A DNA stretch of 64,000 nt. Source: Planctomycetota bacterium (lineage in GTDB: Bacteria > Planctomycetota > Planctomycetia > Planctomycetales > Planctomycetaceae). A program made the translations under genes and the position numbers. Shown one piece after another: positions 1 to 8,978 of this stretch (position 1 is its first letter; each line of letters starts with the position of its first letter). Location: assembly GCA_018242525.1 (NCBI GenBank), contig JAFEBS010000009.1, positions 214,747-278,746 on the forward strand. Direction: 5' to 3'. The notes below the pieces were generated by a model. The model was given only the letters and a program-made list of their open reading frames with translations. It ran no database searches and was not told the DNA's origin.

Positions 1-1370
1 TGTGCCAGCGCGCGGGCGGCACTGGCCAATTCGGTGGCATTGCCATACGGCTGTGAATTCAACGCGGCAACCAATCCGCGCATCTCCGCATGGAGCGCTG
101 AATTCCCTGACTCGCTGGGCTGTGTGTCTGCCACGACCGATGCCAGGGCGAACGGCCATTCGTGCAGAGTTGGCCGGCCCGGAGTGACCGTGAGTCGCCC
201 CGGTGTCCCCAACAGTCGTCGCGACTTTCGCCATCCGTCGCGCACCAGTTCATGATGACAGCCGAAGCAGGCATAGTTGGCCAATTCGGGCGAAGAACTG
301 TCGGGATGATCCAACAGATCCGCTGTCAGACGCATCGATTCTGCCAACGTGACCAGGGCTGCGATCATGCTCGCCTTGGTCACGGCGATCCCCTGCGGAT
401 CATAGTCCACGGGGAATTGGCCAGCGTCGCGTTGTGGTTTCGTGTTGTTGAGGAATTCATCGCGCAGTTCCTGCGGCTTTTCATCCAGCCGACGCCAGTG
501 CCGGGGCATCTGATGCACGAATTGCGACAATTCGAAGCTGGGCAACGGCGGGTGCCCGGCGGCGAACATTTCGTGAGTGATGATTTTCTTTTGCTCGGCG
601 TTGCCCAGGTGGCAGGAGAGGCAGATACGGGTTTGAGTCCGCGTCGAATGGACGTTCCAATACCCATAGGCCTCAAACTTCTTCTGGGGACTGAGTGTAC
701 GCCATGACCCGGTGCCATCCTGTTCGAAATCTCGTTTCGTATGGGCCACTCCCCAGCCTTCTGAGCCGCTGGCTCCCTGTCCGGCCGGACCGTGACAGGC
801 TTCGCACGAAACACCGATCGTGTAGCGCGGGTCACTGCTGGTTTCCTCCTGGACGAGGTTTCCCTGCAGAGTCATCTGTTCGACCGGGACCGAACTGTGG
901 CAACTGAGGCACCGGCGATCGCGATGGACCAGCGATTCCCCCGCCTCGTCAACGATTCCGAGTTGTTTGGCGATCTGTTTGGACTGTTCGTTCAACAGGA
1001 CTGAAAACGATTCCAGATGATTGTCGTGTTTGCTCCAGGTCAGGATTTCATCCCCCAGGAACCAGCCGTCATTGCCACGGCTGCCAAGGTCCGGCGGAAG
1101 TTCTGGATCGGATTTTGAGGTTGCGTTTCCGTGGCAGGCCAGGCAGTTGCTTCCCTTCAGCCCGATGACTTTGCGCGCGCCGCTCTCCGGAGTTCCGAGC
1201 AGATCGCGCGAATTGGGGATCACAGGCGGCGCACCCCAGGCGGATGGGATCGAAATCACCAGTACCAACACGGACTGCCATGGGAGGATCGAACTGGACA
1301 CACAGCGACGGATCCCTCGCTCGCGCTTCAGGCTCGTGTCGATCATGGAGCGACGAACATCAGAACTCAT
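1..1370 (-). CDS. Pentaheme cytochrome c, c554-like (partial, runs off left edge)
   Basis: This reading frame is open for about 456 codons and leaves the window without a stop, so the C-terminus is missing. The start codon overlaps the stop of the upstream cytochrome gene by one base (TGATG), which suggests translational coupling. A hydrophobic stretch (VLVLVIS) about 30 residues in, ending near SAWGAPP, looks like a signal peptide or membrane anchor. Five CxxCH haem-binding motifs are visible: CLACH, CLSCH, CEACH, CLSCH and CFGCH. The block AAGHPPLPSFE followed by MPRHWRR matches the same block in the two other pentaheme proteins here, so the three are paralogues. It is probably a periplasmic electron carrier. 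The redox partner and reaction are unknown. Confidence 0.85.
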   Translation of the reverse strand, partial: MSSDVRRSMIDTSLKRERGIRRCVSSSILPWQSVLVLVISIPSAWGAPPVIPNSRDLLGTPESGARKVIGLKGSNCLACHGNATSKSDPELPPDLGSRGNDGWFLGDEILTWSKHDNHLESFSVLLNEQSKQIAKQLGIVDEAGESLVHRDRRCLSCHSSVPVEQMTLQGNLVQEETSSDPRYTIGVSCEACHGPAGQGASGSEGWGVAHTKRDFEQDGTGSWRTLSPQKKFEAYGYWNVHSTRTQTRICLSCHLGNAEQKKIITHEMFAAGHPPLPSFELSQFVHQMPRHWRRLDEKPQELRDEFLNNTKPQRDAGQFPVDYDPQGIAVTKASMIAALVTLAESMRLTADLLDHPDSSSPELANYACFGCHHELVRDGWRKSRRLLGTPGRLTVTPGRPTLHEWPFALASVVADTQPSESGNSALHAEMRGLVAALNSQPYGNATELASAARALA

Positions 1371-2941
1371 CAGTCGTTCTCCAGGGGGACAGGCAACGGT
1401 GACAGGCCGCGGCGAAGATCTGTGGGCTCCAGCAATTGGCGAAACGCCTCCAGAATCACTCGACGGTTCGCGTCAAATCGAATCGGACTCTCGCGGTGGT
1501 CAAATGCCGGCCCCGCCGACCTGGCATCCTGATACGAAAGCAATCCGCGCAGCCGCACATAAGATTCGACGCGCGCCAAATCCGGGTGATCGCCCGCACC
1601 GACGGCGGCATTCACGTCCTCGTCCAGGGCGATCGACGCCAGGTACAATTGAGCGGACCTGTCCCAGCCTTGATTGATCATCGATTCACTCTGCTTGAGC
1701 ACCGAGTCCCGAACCGCGGCCACCTCGTCACGCGTCAACAGCAACTTTGGGAATTCTGACTGCGCTCGCTCCAGTTGCTGCTGCAAAGATTCCGCCAGCA
1801 TCAACGCCTGGTTGCGATCGGCCCGCATCGATTTCATGACGTGGAGCAATGAGTCTTGATCTACAGTAAATCTGTCGTTCAGGACATTCGCAAACCCGGG
1901 TTGCACTTCGGCCAGAAGTCCCAGGCCCCAAGTTCCCCACTGGAATTCGCCCGGCCGCAAATTCCAGGCGGTTCGTGACTGACGCCAACCGGGCGACGAG
2001 ACATCGTGGTGGCACGCAAAACAGTCATATTGCGAGAGTTCAGGCCACGGGCCGGTGGACCGGCGGGCCGCGGCCGAGAGGATCTCCAACTCATGCTCTG
2101 CGGTGACGATCTGACCGACCATCCAGTTCCGTACTTCGGACGCCGATTGGTTCGTTGGGGCGGAGCCAACGGAAACCGAGCCCGGTTGATGTTCAGGGGC
2201 CTGTCGCCAGTGCCGGGGCATTCTCGACTGATACGCTGCAAACTCGAAGTGCAGGCGCGGATGCCCGGCGGCAATTAAATCGTGATTGACTGACTGGTTC
2301 GCGTTGCCGACATGACAATCCGCACACAAATCCGCTCGAGAGACCAGTTCTTTCGTATCGCGGAATCCGGTCGCGGCTTTTCGCGGGTTCGTCCAGAAGT
2401 CCGTTCGTTTCCATTCAACCGACCGGTGTGAACTGAGCCACTGACGAGCCGGTCCGTGGCAACTCTCGCAACCGACACCGTCCGCCACCATCATCGGCGT
2501 GTCAGCGGCCCCAATCGCCGCCGGAGCGTGGCAGACGAGACATTCGCGTGTCTTCCAGACCGGTTGAGACAGCTTCAGCCGTTCGCCAATCAATTGGGAT
2601 CGTTCCCCGTACAGCACCGCCCCGGCCAACTGATGTTTGTCGCGGTCGAGAAAATAGTGGGCTGCGGAACCGACGACGTTCGTGCGGCGCGGATCGCCAT
2701 GACAACTGACGGATGAACACGACAGGCTGCCCAGATACGCTTCCTCAGGCATCGAATGCTCGGGTGATATCACCGCCAGGTCGGAAGTTTGGGCCGTGGC
2801 CACGGCTTCGAGACCCACCAGGATCAGACCGCAAACGACGCCCAGGGCACGAGCTGCCGCGAATGTGCACGACACCTCAACACCGGCAAACGACGTTCGC
2901 CGGAATCGACCGTCCGTCGGTTCGCGTTCGGTGGTCATCAT
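1370..2941 (-). CDS. Pentaheme cytochrome c, c554-like
   Basis: A 523-residue multiheme cytochrome. A hydrophobic segment at about residues 28-50 (ending VATAQ) is a likely signal peptide. Haem motifs are CSSVSCH (75-81, an unusual Cx4CH spacing), CLVCH (134-138), CESCH (158-162), CADCH (206-210) and CFACH (307-311). Further histidines that could be axial ligands lie in AAGHPRLHFE and MPRHWRQ. The remaining 200 residues are haem-free and helical. It overlaps the downstream paralogue by one base and starts 5 bases after the cyclic-nucleotide/ferredoxin gene, so the three are probably one operon. The family resembles cytochrome c554, which carries electrons in nitrogen and sulfur oxidation, but the substrate pathway here is not known. 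Confidence 0.88.
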   Translation of the reverse strand: MMTTEREPTDGRFRRTSFAGVEVSCTFAAARALGVVCGLILVGLEAVATAQTSDLAVISPEHSMPEEAYLGSLSCSSVSCHGDPRRTNVVGSAAHYFLDRDKHQLAGAVLYGERSQLIGERLKLSQPVWKTRECLVCHAPAAIGAADTPMMVADGVGCESCHGPARQWLSSHRSVEWKRTDFWTNPRKAATGFRDTKELVSRADLCADCHVGNANQSVNHDLIAAGHPRLHFEFAAYQSRMPRHWRQAPEHQPGSVSVGSAPTNQSASEVRNWMVGQIVTAEHELEILSAAARRSTGPWPELSQYDCFACHHDVSSPGWRQSRTAWNLRPGEFQWGTWGLGLLAEVQPGFANVLNDRFTVDQDSLLHVMKSMRADRNQALMLAESLQQQLERAQSEFPKLLLTRDEVAAVRDSVLKQSESMINQGWDRSAQLYLASIALDEDVNAAVGAGDHPDLARVESYVRLRGLLSYQDARSAGPAFDHRESPIRFDANRRVILEAFRQLLEPTDLRRGLSPLPVPLEND

Positions 2942-2946
2942 GAATT

Positions 2947-5900
2947 CTAAATCGGAAAATTGACCAGCGGGTTAATCCGGATCGCCGCGTCGTGGGGACA
3001 CGAGCTGACACAGGCGGGTTGCTGACTGGGAAGATGACTGCACAGGTCGCACACCGCCGCCCGACGTGTCACCAGGTCCATTTCAATCCGGACATCTTTT
3101 CCCAGAACCTCCAGGGTGCTGGCACCAATCTCGGGAATCGCATCCAGGCAGGCGGACAGGACGAATTGACCGTATTCCGGACTCCCATTCAACTCGACTT
3201 CTATCGCCAATACGTTGTTCGTACGGGAAAACTGATCCCGGGTCAGATCGATCGAATTCCCGGACCACTCCAGACATGCTCCGTTGAGCCAGACGTCAAC
3301 CACCTTCGACTTTTTCACTCGCATCTTTTCAACGGCCCCCTTGCGTCGGTCGTCGTTGATCGAGATGCGAAAACGCTGTGACAATGATTTCGGCAGCCGG
3401 AATTCGTGACGGAAACACAACCGGATCGCCTGGTCTCCTCCGCCCGCCGGATTCGCAGACGCCAGGTTTCGCAGCAGATCTCCCTGGCAACGGAACGGGG
3501 ACTGTCCCTGCATCCAGCCCGCACCCAGTCGACGTGCGGAGAACCAGTCGTCCGGTAATGATCGACGATTCGCATACAGCCACCCCGGCGATTCTTCGGG
3601 AATAAGGCCGATATCATGCATTTGAATCGAGTCGTACGGACATTGGTCGGCACAAGCGGAACAACCGATACACCAGTCATAGATTTCGATTTGAGAGTTT
3701 TCGCCACGCCCGATGGATCCCACCGGACAGCCGATCATACAGACCGGATTCAGACAGTTCCGGCAGGCCGACGGCACCAGGAATCGGTCATACCGCGGGC
3801 CATCCAGGAACAATCGTGAGGCCCCGTCATCGTGTGTGGCGACGCAGGCCTGGACACAGTCCCCGCAACGCGTGCACGAATCCAGATCGATGACTAGCAG
3901 CCTGGTCCCTTGAAACAGACCCATCTGCTGGAATTCCGTCGATGCAATCAGTTCGGGTTCCGTATAGCGGCTTTCCAGGGATTGGACCTGGCTGATTCGC
4001 TGTTCGGCCAGCGCTTCGACGCGTTGCTTTAACTGGGGGGACTCTTCCAGCAGCTTGCGGAACGCAGAACCGGGGATTCGCACCAGTTCCACATTTCCAA
4101 AGTCGCGGGGATTCTCGGTGGACGGGTGGTTATAGGCGATGCACGTCGCATTGCGTCGGCCACGCTTCACGACCACGATTTCGCCGATACAGTCGCCCCG
4201 GGACAGATAGGCCAGAACGCGGGGAGGCCCGGAGGACTCCGTCGGCCGCAGAATCAGTCCCGGAAAAATCTCGCTCAACACAGTTCGACCGGCCGTGCGC
4301 AATTCCAGTTCCGACCAGTCCTTGGCAATGCCCCGGAACCCCTTGGGAAATGACGCCGTTTTCCGCATCAGTTCCGGTTTCACATAAATGTCCGCAATCA
4401 ACCGCTTGTCCCCCAGGAAATCGGGATCGCCGGACAGTTCGTTCAGTGCCGCCGTGACCAGGTCTTGAGCCTCGGCGGCGGCGGTGCCCTGCAACGCGCC
4501 AGTGGCCAGTTGATGCACGGCTTGCAGGACGGGATCGTTGAACCAGGACTTCACGAGATAGACTGGTGACCCCATCTGATCAGCCTTCGGCTTCCTCAAC
4601 CGAGGCACATTCTTCACGACAACCGGGGCTGGCGCGGCAACGACCGGAGTTGATCCCGAGTTCGCCTGCTTGGCCCGCATCAGTTCAATGGGGGACAATT
4701 TCTTGGGTGGCGTTTCCGGTACGACCGGTCCGTCGGTCATGGGAATCACCAGTTCGCTGGCCGGTTCAGCAGGTGTCGCCTTGGCCGCGGCCTGCTTCGC
4801 ACGCATCTGTTCAATCGGCGACAACTTCTTCGGAGCAACCAGTTCGGCAAGAGACGCCGCTTCGTCGACAGTCGCGGGCTCTGTCGAAGGAACGTTCTCG
4901 GCGGTTGCCGCTGCAGCAGCGGCCTGCTTCGCCCGAATCAACTCAATCGGAGACAGCTTCTTCGGCGCGACCGGTTCGGCAGGTGACGTAGTGTCTTCAG
5001 CAGTCGCAGGCTCTGCCGAGGGAGCCTTCTCGGCGGTTGTCGCTGCGGCAGCGGCCTGCTTCGCTCGAATCAACTCAATCGGCGACAACTTCTTCGGGGC
5101 GGTGGCGGGATCGGGATCGGCCGCCGACGCAGTTCCTGCGGGTTCTGTCGAGGTTCCCTTGTCTTCGGAGGCCGCTGCTGCCGCCTGCTTCGCCCGCATC
5201 TGTTCAATCGGCGACAGTTTTTTGGGAGGTTCTGCAGGATCCGCAGGCCCGGACGCCTCCCTGGCAGCCGCTGCCGCCTGCTTGGCACGAATCTGATCCA
5301 TGGGCGAAAGCTTGGATGGTGTTCCAGCCGATTCAGGCGCAACAGAAGGACTAACGGCTGCGGGTTTCACGGCGGACCCCATCTGCCGCAGCTTGTCCAG
5401 CGGCGAGGCCGGTTTGGCGGCGACCGGAACCTCGGGGGCTTTCGGATCGGGCTGACTGTCTTCCAACAATCGGCACAAGGCGGTCCAGTCACGCACGTCC
5501 TGGGTTCGCACGGACAGATGCGCGTTGATCATCACCTGCACGACACCATTTCGGACGATGAACACATCCAGCGGCGCATCATCCGACCATTGCTCTCCCT
5601 CTTCACAGATCACTTTTCCCGGTGGAACGGCTTCCAGGGAAACTTGCTCTTTCAATAACTGAATCTGTGATTCGGACAGGTCTCGAAACAACTCGAACTG
5701 TCGCAGATGCGTCTCGAGTGTCCGGCGTCGGTATTCCTTTTCCACGGCGGCCTGATGATTGGCATCGCCCCGCAATTGATCAAATACGTTTCGGTTGAAC
5801 TCCACCAACTGGCAATCGATCCGTGCGATCACCGTGGCCGAACGGGGCATGTACGAAATGCAGCTCATTTCGCCAAACAGGTCCCCTTCCATCAGCGGGG

Positions 5901-6378
5901 CTTCGCGCGTTGCATAATCGATATCCGACGGACCATCGCTGGGAATGGCGGCTTGCTGTTCCGAGCCCCCCTTTTTCTTCGACGAAAACCAGCCCGCGAA
6001 GAAACCGCGTGGCTGCGGGCGGCTGGTCGAGGGGATGATCAACGCCGCCAGCACCTGCCGATTTCGGTTTGGATCGACGACGGGAGCGACCGGCGGTTCC
6101 TGACCTGCCTGCAGGGCCGACAGTCGCACCAGATCTTCAGCGGTGGGGATATAAAATGCGGTCCCGCCCGCCTGACCCTGCTGGAAAATCACATCCCCTT
6201 TTCCGTAGCGCCGCAGAACGATCGACCCCGGAAACTTCCCAATGGGAATACTCTTCTTCATCCGGCGAAACAGGTCGAATTGCCCCAACTCTTTCTCACC
6301 GATCGACGTGTCTCCATCACGCAAATCCAGGTGAATCTGCCCCCGAACCAGTTTGGAGGCTTGCTCTTTGTCATCCAT
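2947..6378 (-). CDS. Cyclic-nucleotide-binding and ferredoxin-domain redox protein
   Basis: A very large cytoplasmic protein with no signal peptide. The N-terminal quarter holds a cNMP-binding beta-roll (block DLFGEMSCISYMPRSATV). A second roll starts at VPPGKVICEEGE and seems to resume at LSRGDCIGEIVVVKRGRRNATC, interrupted by a long Ala/Pro-rich insert. The insert has six copies of a KLSPIEQMRAKQAAAA-type motif plus one degenerate copy (DNA about 4660-5390). Next comes a polyferredoxin module related to DMSO-reductase/hydrogenase electron-transfer subunits: CTRCGDCVQAC, CRNCLNPVCMIGCP and CIGCSACADQCP. After a beta-rich insert of about 150 residues the last cluster follows (CDLCSHLP...ACVSSCP). 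The ATG at 6378 is preferred over an in-frame GTG at 6411; neither has a strong ribosome-binding site. The combination suggests a redox protein gated by a cyclic nucleotide, which is inference. Confidence 0.85.
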   Translation of the reverse strand: MDDKEQASKLVRGQIHLDLRDGDTSIGEKELGQFDLFRRMKKSIPIGKFPGSIVLRRYGKGDVIFQQGQAGGTAFYIPTAEDLVRLSALQAGQEPPVAPVVDPNRNRQVLAALIIPSTSRPQPRGFFAGWFSSKKKGGSEQQAAIPSDGPSDIDYATREAPLMEGDLFGEMSCISYMPRSATVIARIDCQLVEFNRNVFDQLRGDANHQAAVEKEYRRRTLETHLRQFELFRDLSESQIQLLKEQVSLEAVPPGKVICEEGEQWSDDAPLDVFIVRNGVVQVMINAHLSVRTQDVRDWTALCRLLEDSQPDPKAPEVPVAAKPASPLDKLRQMGSAVKPAAVSPSVAPESAGTPSKLSPMDQIRAKQAAAAAREASGPADPAEPPKKLSPIEQMRAKQAAAAASEDKGTSTEPAGTASAADPDPATAPKKLSPIELIRAKQAAAAATTAEKAPSAEPATAEDTTSPAEPVAPKKLSPIELIRAKQAAAAAATAENVPSTEPATVDEAASLAELVAPKKLSPIEQMRAKQAAAKATPAEPASELVIPMTDGPVVPETPPKKLSPIELMRAKQANSGSTPVVAAPAPVVVKNVPRLRKPKADQMGSPVYLVKSWFNDPVLQAVHQLATGALQGTAAAEAQDLVTAALNELSGDPDFLGDKRLIADIYVKPELMRKTASFPKGFRGIAKDWSELELRTAGRTVLSEIFPGLILRPTESSGPPRVLAYLSRGDCIGEIVVVKRGRRNATCIAYNHPSTENPRDFGNVELVRIPGSAFRKLLEESPQLKQRVEALAEQRISQVQSLESRYTEPELIASTEFQQMGLFQGTRLLVIDLDSCTRCGDCVQACVATHDDGASRLFLDGPRYDRFLVPSACRNCLNPVCMIGCPVGSIGRGENSQIEIYDWCIGCSACADQCPYDSIQMHDIGLIPEESPGWLYANRRSLPDDWFSARRLGAGWMQGQSPFRCQGDLLRNLASANPAGGGDQAIRLCFRHEFRLPKSLSQRFRISINDDRRKGAVEKMRVKKSKVVDVWLNGACLEWSGNSIDLTRDQFSRTNNVLAIEVELNGSPEYGQFVLSACLDAIPEIGASTLEVLGKDVRIEMDLVTRRAAVCDLCSHLPSQQPACVSSCPHDAAIRINPLVNFPI

Positions 6379-6507
6379 ACTGGGGTACTCGACTCTGTTT
6401 TCTTGACACACAAAACTTGGAGTTCAACTTCCGGATCTATCTTCACGTCCATCACGACAGTATGCTAGCCAAAAAGTACATTTCAGCCGAATCCGTTCGA
6501 GGCAATA

Positions 6508-7368
6508 GTGATACTCGACCGAACACATTTCTACTGGGCCGCGACCACGTCTTTTCTCGCGCTGGTCGCCACGGCTCTCTACTGGCTGGCGGTCAGTCAT
6601 TCCCCCACTCCTCCCACCGGCGGTTCCTGGCAGGGAATGATGTTCGGTGTCGCGGGAACGGCCTGCATGATTTACGCCGGTTTGCTCGCGGGTCGAAAAA
6701 CTGTTCCCAAATGGCAGATCGGCCGTGCTCAAACATGGCTCAAGGGACACATCTGGGTCGGACTGTTGAGCGTCCCGCTGATTCTGTTTCATTGTGGTTT
6801 TAAGTGGGGAGGATTGCTGGAACAAGCCCTGCTGTGGACGTTGATTACCGTGATCCTGAGCGGCGTTTTCGGCCTGGCTCTGCAACAGGTCCTGCCCCGT
6901 CTGCTGTCGACGACGGCACCAGCCCAGGCGATCGCCCCCCAGGTCGATGTGGCCTGCCAGAAACTGAGACGGGCCACCGAAATCACCGTACAGCGGACCT
7001 GTGGGCCAGCTTTTATGGACTACCTGACGACGTCACAGCCGACGGCCGGGTTCTCGGCGGAACGTGAACTGACGGCGTTTTACTGGGAGCATCTGGCGGG
7101 GTTTCTTGACCCGGGCGACAATCGCAGGCATGTCCTGGCCAACCCCACACTGGCGGCTGCACGATTCGCCCGTTTAAAGGACAGTGTTCCCGAACAAATG
7201 CGCGACGTCGTCGACGAACTGCATCTGGCCTGTGATGAACGGAGACAATTGCTCGTACAAACACGAATCCAGGGCTGGCTGCAAGGCTGGCTGTGCATCC
7301 ATGTTCCCCTGTCGGTCACATTGCTGGTCCTGGGACTGCTGCATGTGGTCATGTCGGTTTATTACTGA
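6508..7368 (+). CDS. Four-helix di-haem cytochrome b-like membrane protein
   Basis: A 286-residue membrane protein beginning at a GTG preceded by GAGG (6499-6502), 5 bases away. It has four hydrophobic helices at the N-terminus and one at the extreme C-terminus. Two helices each carry histidines spaced 14 apart: GHIWVGLLSVPLILFH and IHVPLSVTLLVLGLLH. This is the classic arrangement for two b-type haems between paired helices. A soluble helical insert of about 120 residues separates the helix pairs. It is the first gene of the plus-strand arm and is followed 14 bases later by the decaheme cytochrome. The likely role is to pass electrons between the quinone pool and the periplasmic multiheme proteins. 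No closer family name is offered. Confidence 0.75.
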   Translation: MILDRTHFYWAATTSFLALVATALYWLAVSHSPTPPTGGSWQGMMFGVAGTACMIYAGLLAGRKTVPKWQIGRAQTWLKGHIWVGLLSVPLILFHCGFKWGGLLEQALLWTLITVILSGVFGLALQQVLPRLLSTTAPAQAIAPQVDVACQKLRRATEITVQRTCGPAFMDYLTTSQPTAGFSAERELTAFYWEHLAGFLDPGDNRRHVLANPTLAAARFARLKDSVPEQMRDVVDELHLACDERRQLLVQTRIQGWLQGWLCIHVPLSVTLLVLGLLHVVMSVYY

Positions 7369-7382
7369 GATGAGCGACTGCC

Positions 7383-8978
7383 GTGACTGATCAACGACTC
7401 CTGAAAACCATCGCAGCCCGGTATGACCTCGAAGTCGACCGCCACCCGGATGCCTGGCGACGACTGCGGTGGCGACTGTCCGTCGTCTTTGCCGTCGGCA
7501 CCATCGCCGCCACCATCCCCCTTCTGCTGGGAGATCATCGCGCCTTTGAATCGGGGTGCGCCTCGGATGCACATCGATTGTTCGGTCAGAACTGTCAGGC
7601 CTGTCACGATCGGCAACTGGTCCCGCTGCTGCGAATGGCGACGATGGACAATACCCGCCATTCGACATCCGACCACAAATGCCAGGTCTGTCATCGTGAA
7701 ACCAATTCCGATCACGTCGCTCGAATTGAACCCGCCGAACTCGCCAATATCGCCGTAAACGAAACGAACGCCGATCAATCCGCCGGGCAGTCTTTGGAAC
7801 AACTGTTGCGTCCAAAGTTCGATGCCATCGGCTGCGCCGGTTGTCACCAGGAACACCGAGGCCATTCCCTGCTCGCCCAGGTGGCCGATGCAAATTGCAC
7901 CGACTGCCATCGGACACCTCACCAGATCTCGCAACGATTCCAACTGGATTTCGGCAACTTCGAGGCCCATCCCGAATTCTCCATCTGGCGGGCACCGCGT
8001 GAAACGACAGCGGCCTCCTTCAGATCGCTGGTCGCCCACTACAAACAGGGCCAGCCGATCGATCAATCCGCGATCCGGTTCAGTCATCATCGACACCTGG
8101 ACCCACAACTTCTGGATCGCGGGGGCCAAACCACATCCCTGGAATGTGCCGATTGTCATCAGGCTGACGGGGGTGGAGCATACTTTCGTCCCATTCAATT
8201 TGAGCAGCACTGCTCCCGTTGCCACAAGCTTGGGTTTCCCTCGACGGGCGAACTGCCTCATGCGAAACCCGAAATCATTCGCGGGGTTCTGCTGGACAGC
8301 CTGGCCCGTAATCTGACTCAACCACAGCTTCCTGCAGCGACCGACAAACTGGGCGGGCCCACCAAGCCACCCATCATCACCAGGGAACGCGAGAACGAGG
8401 CATTTGACCTGGCGCAACTGGTCAACGTTCAATTGACAAAACTGGAACAACAACTGTTCGAGACACTGCCAACGACCGATACTCAGCCTCAACGGAAGGG
8501 GTTGCTCGAAGCTGCCTGCACCAAATGCCATTTCACCGAACGCGGGGCCGATTCGAGTTGGAAGATTACTCCCACACGTATTCCCGAACAGTGGATGAGC
8601 CACAGTCGGTTCCGGCATGATCGACACGCTTCAATCGACTGCGGTCTGTGCCATACCCGCCACGGCGATCGTTTCCAGTCCGTCGAACGCGTTCGGTTCT
8701 ACCCGGAACTGAACGACATGAAATCGTCCTCATCAATCTTTGCCAGCACGTCGGCCCAAGATGTACTGCTGCCACGGATCGAAGTGTGTCATCAATGTCA
8801 CGGCCAGCACTCGACGCAGGGTTCCACGACCGTGACCGATCGTTGCGTGGATTGCCACGCCTACCATCACACGTCGTCCAGGTCCGCAGCCCGGCCGGGG
8901 ATTGAACAACTGCTGAACTCCGGTCACCCCACTGGTGGCGACTCCAACGCCCCCGCCAAACCGGAAGCGGGGCGATGA
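7383..8978 (+). CDS. Decaheme cytochrome c, membrane-anchored
   Basis: A 531-residue protein with an N-terminal cytoplasmic stretch of about 30 residues, one membrane helix (SVVFAVGTIAATIPLLL) and a periplasmic domain with ten CxxCH motifs: CQACH, CQVCH, CAGCH, CTDCH, CADCH, CSRCH, CTKCH, CGLCH, CHQCH and CVDCH. Many extra histidines sit beside the haem motifs and could be axial ligands. The start is a GTG at 7383. Its stop overlaps the start of the next cytochrome gene (ATGATGG), so the two are coupled. The N-terminal anchor resembles NapC/NrfH-type and Tmc-type cytochromes only in general layout. It probably relays electrons between the cytochrome b-like protein encoded just upstream and the pentaheme protein downstream. 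Confidence 0.85.
   Translation: MTDQRLLKTIAARYDLEVDRHPDAWRRLRWRLSVVFAVGTIAATIPLLLGDHRAFESGCASDAHRLFGQNCQACHDRQLVPLLRMATMDNTRHSTSDHKCQVCHRETNSDHVARIEPAELANIAVNETNADQSAGQSLEQLLRPKFDAIGCAGCHQEHRGHSLLAQVADANCTDCHRTPHQISQRFQLDFGNFEAHPEFSIWRAPRETTAASFRSLVAHYKQGQPIDQSAIRFSHHRHLDPQLLDRGGQTTSLECADCHQADGGGAYFRPIQFEQHCSRCHKLGFPSTGELPHAKPEIIRGVLLDSLARNLTQPQLPAATDKLGGPTKPPIITRERENEAFDLAQLVNVQLTKLEQQLFETLPTTDTQPQRKGLLEAACTKCHFTERGADSSWKITPTRIPEQWMSHSRFRHDRHASIDCGLCHTRHGDRFQSVERVRFYPELNDMKSSSSIFASTSAQDVLLPRIEVCHQCHGQHSTQGSTTVTDRCVDCHAYHHTSSRSAARPGIEQLLNSGHPTGGDSNAPAKPEAGR

Noticed and set aside
7362..8627. Antisense frame (421 codons) across the decaheme cytochrome
   Set aside because: The plus strand encodes ten CxxCH motifs in the same region, so the minus frame is a shadow.
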